Source: a bacterium
GTDB taxonomy: Bacteria; Patescibacteria; Microgenomatia; Levybacterales; GWA1-39-11
Direction of reading: 5' to 3'
DNA: 7,178 nt
NCBI GenBank assembly: GCA_021825285.1
Contig: JAKAHW010000049.1
Location: 1 to 7,178 of the forward strand
In this document: positions 6,947-7,178 of the stretch, in pieces
How positions within the stretch are numbered: the stretch's first letter is position 1
Layout: each line of letters starts with the position of its first letter
Made by a program: the position numbers and the translations under genes
The notes under the pieces: model-generated
What the model was told of the DNA's origin: nothing
The model's database searches: none
What the model saw: only the letters and a program-made list of their open reading frames with translations

Positions 6947-6983
6947 GGAATCGAGACTACTCTAGTCACTAGTCCCTATTCCC
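6947..6983 (+). promoter_or_regulatory. Potentially folded rpmF 5' leader with 7-base repeats
   Basis: Within the predicted leader, GGAAT (6947-6951) can pair with ATTCC (6978-6982), and inside it GACTA (6955-6959) can pair with TAGTC (6970-6974), leaving a 10-base loop. GACTA can alternatively pair with TAGTC at 6963-6967 across a 3-base loop, so two folds exclude each other. The 3' half also reads as three imperfect 7-base units (6963-6969, 6970-6976, 6977-6983). The structure ends 7 bases before the ATG and could affect ribosome access. No terminator T-run follows. The pairing is seen; a regulatory role is speculative. Confidence 0.4.
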
Positions 6984-6989
6984 TAAACA

Positions 6990-7160
6990 ATGCCACACGA
7001 ACCAAAGAAAAGACATTCAAGACAAAGACAAGGAAAAAGAAGGGCAGCAATAAAGCTTGAGACCCCGAATTTTTCTTTATGCAAAAACTGCGGAACACCC
7101 GTAACCCCTCATACTGTTTGTAAAGCTTGCGGATACTACAAAGGACAAAAAGTTATTTAA
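6990..7160 (+). CDS. rpmF: 50S ribosomal protein L32
   Basis: This 56-aa protein has the complete L32 layout: a basic N-terminal arm (MPHEPKKRHSRQRQGKRR) that threads into 23S rRNA, then LETPNFSLCKNCG, and a zinc ribbon with four cysteines at 31, 34, 44 and 47 (CKNC...CKAC) followed by GYYKGQKVI. L32 is an assembly component of the large subunit near the peptidyl transferase region. Length and motifs are normal, and the zinc-binding form is kept (no Cys loss). The start matches the family N-terminus (MPxPKKR-like). It has its own strong promoter, and the bases just before the ATG (ccctattccctaaaca) contain no Shine-Dalgarno sequence. It follows recG by 83 bases. Confidence 0.95.
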   Translation: MPHEPKKRHSRQRQGKRRAAIKLETPNFSLCKNCGTPVTPHTVCKACGYYKGQKVI

Positions 7161-7178
7161 TTTTGCCTCCTTGTTAAC
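7161..7178. other. Post-rpmF intergenic end of window
   Basis: Only 18 bases follow the rpmF stop. They include CCTCCTT (7166-7172) and no hairpin or T-run terminator. Nothing can be assigned here. Confidence 0.5.

Noticed and set aside
7166..7172. AAGGAGG on the minus strand, resembling a Shine-Dalgarno sequence
   Set aside because: No ATG or GTG follows within a suitable distance on that strand. The only nearby TTG opens a short frame antisense to rpmF.
1..7178. Alternative genetic code (UGA as glycine, known in some CPR groups)
   Set aside because: No gene uses TGA as a stop, which caught my eye, but no conserved frame contains an in-frame TGA either, and glycine is encoded by normal GGN codons.

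Overview
The window looks like an AT-rich bacterial chromosome segment (roughly 40% GC by eye) from a streamlined genome, most likely Candidate Phyla Radiation/Patescibacteria, possibly Microgenomates. This is inferred from compact packing, one-domain-style gene content, a class A PBP with a Pro/Thr-rich tail, the absence of Shine-Dalgarno sequences, and a tiny membrane ORF packed between housekeeping genes. No rRNA or phylogenetic marker was tested, so the placement is tentative. The genetic code appears standard: every stop is TAA or TAG and no reading frame needs UGA as sense.

Layout. Bases 2-199 are the 3' end of pheT (phenylalanyl-tRNA synthetase beta, anticodon-binding domain). Bases 240-1130 (+) encode a 296-aa protein with an HEVVH motif, probably a cytoplasmic gluzincin-type metallopeptidase of unknown role. 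It meets, with no intergenic base, the 3' end of a 793-aa class A penicillin-binding protein on the minus strand (1131-3512). A 77-bp divergent promoter region follows. Then come tyrS (3590-4774, +), a 33-aa single-span membrane ORF (4776-4877) and recG (4885-6906), spaced 1 and 7 bases apart and probably one operon. Finally rpmF (ribosomal protein L32, 6990-7160) has its own strong promoter and a 46-base, potentially folded leader. Only 18 bases follow it.

How the genes relate. pheT, tyrS and rpmF serve translation, the PBP builds the cell wall, and recG remodels stalled replication forks and recombination intermediates. The metallopeptidase and the 33-aa protein are the unexplained accessory pieces. 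There is no obvious defence system, mobile element or CRISPR array.

The most striking signal is in promoter geometry. Three genes (metallopeptidase, PBP, tyrS) each have a perfect TATAAT ending 6-7 bases before the ATG, which puts the predicted transcription start on or one base from the A of the start codon. These genes would therefore make leaderless mRNAs, whereas rpmF keeps a real 5' leader.
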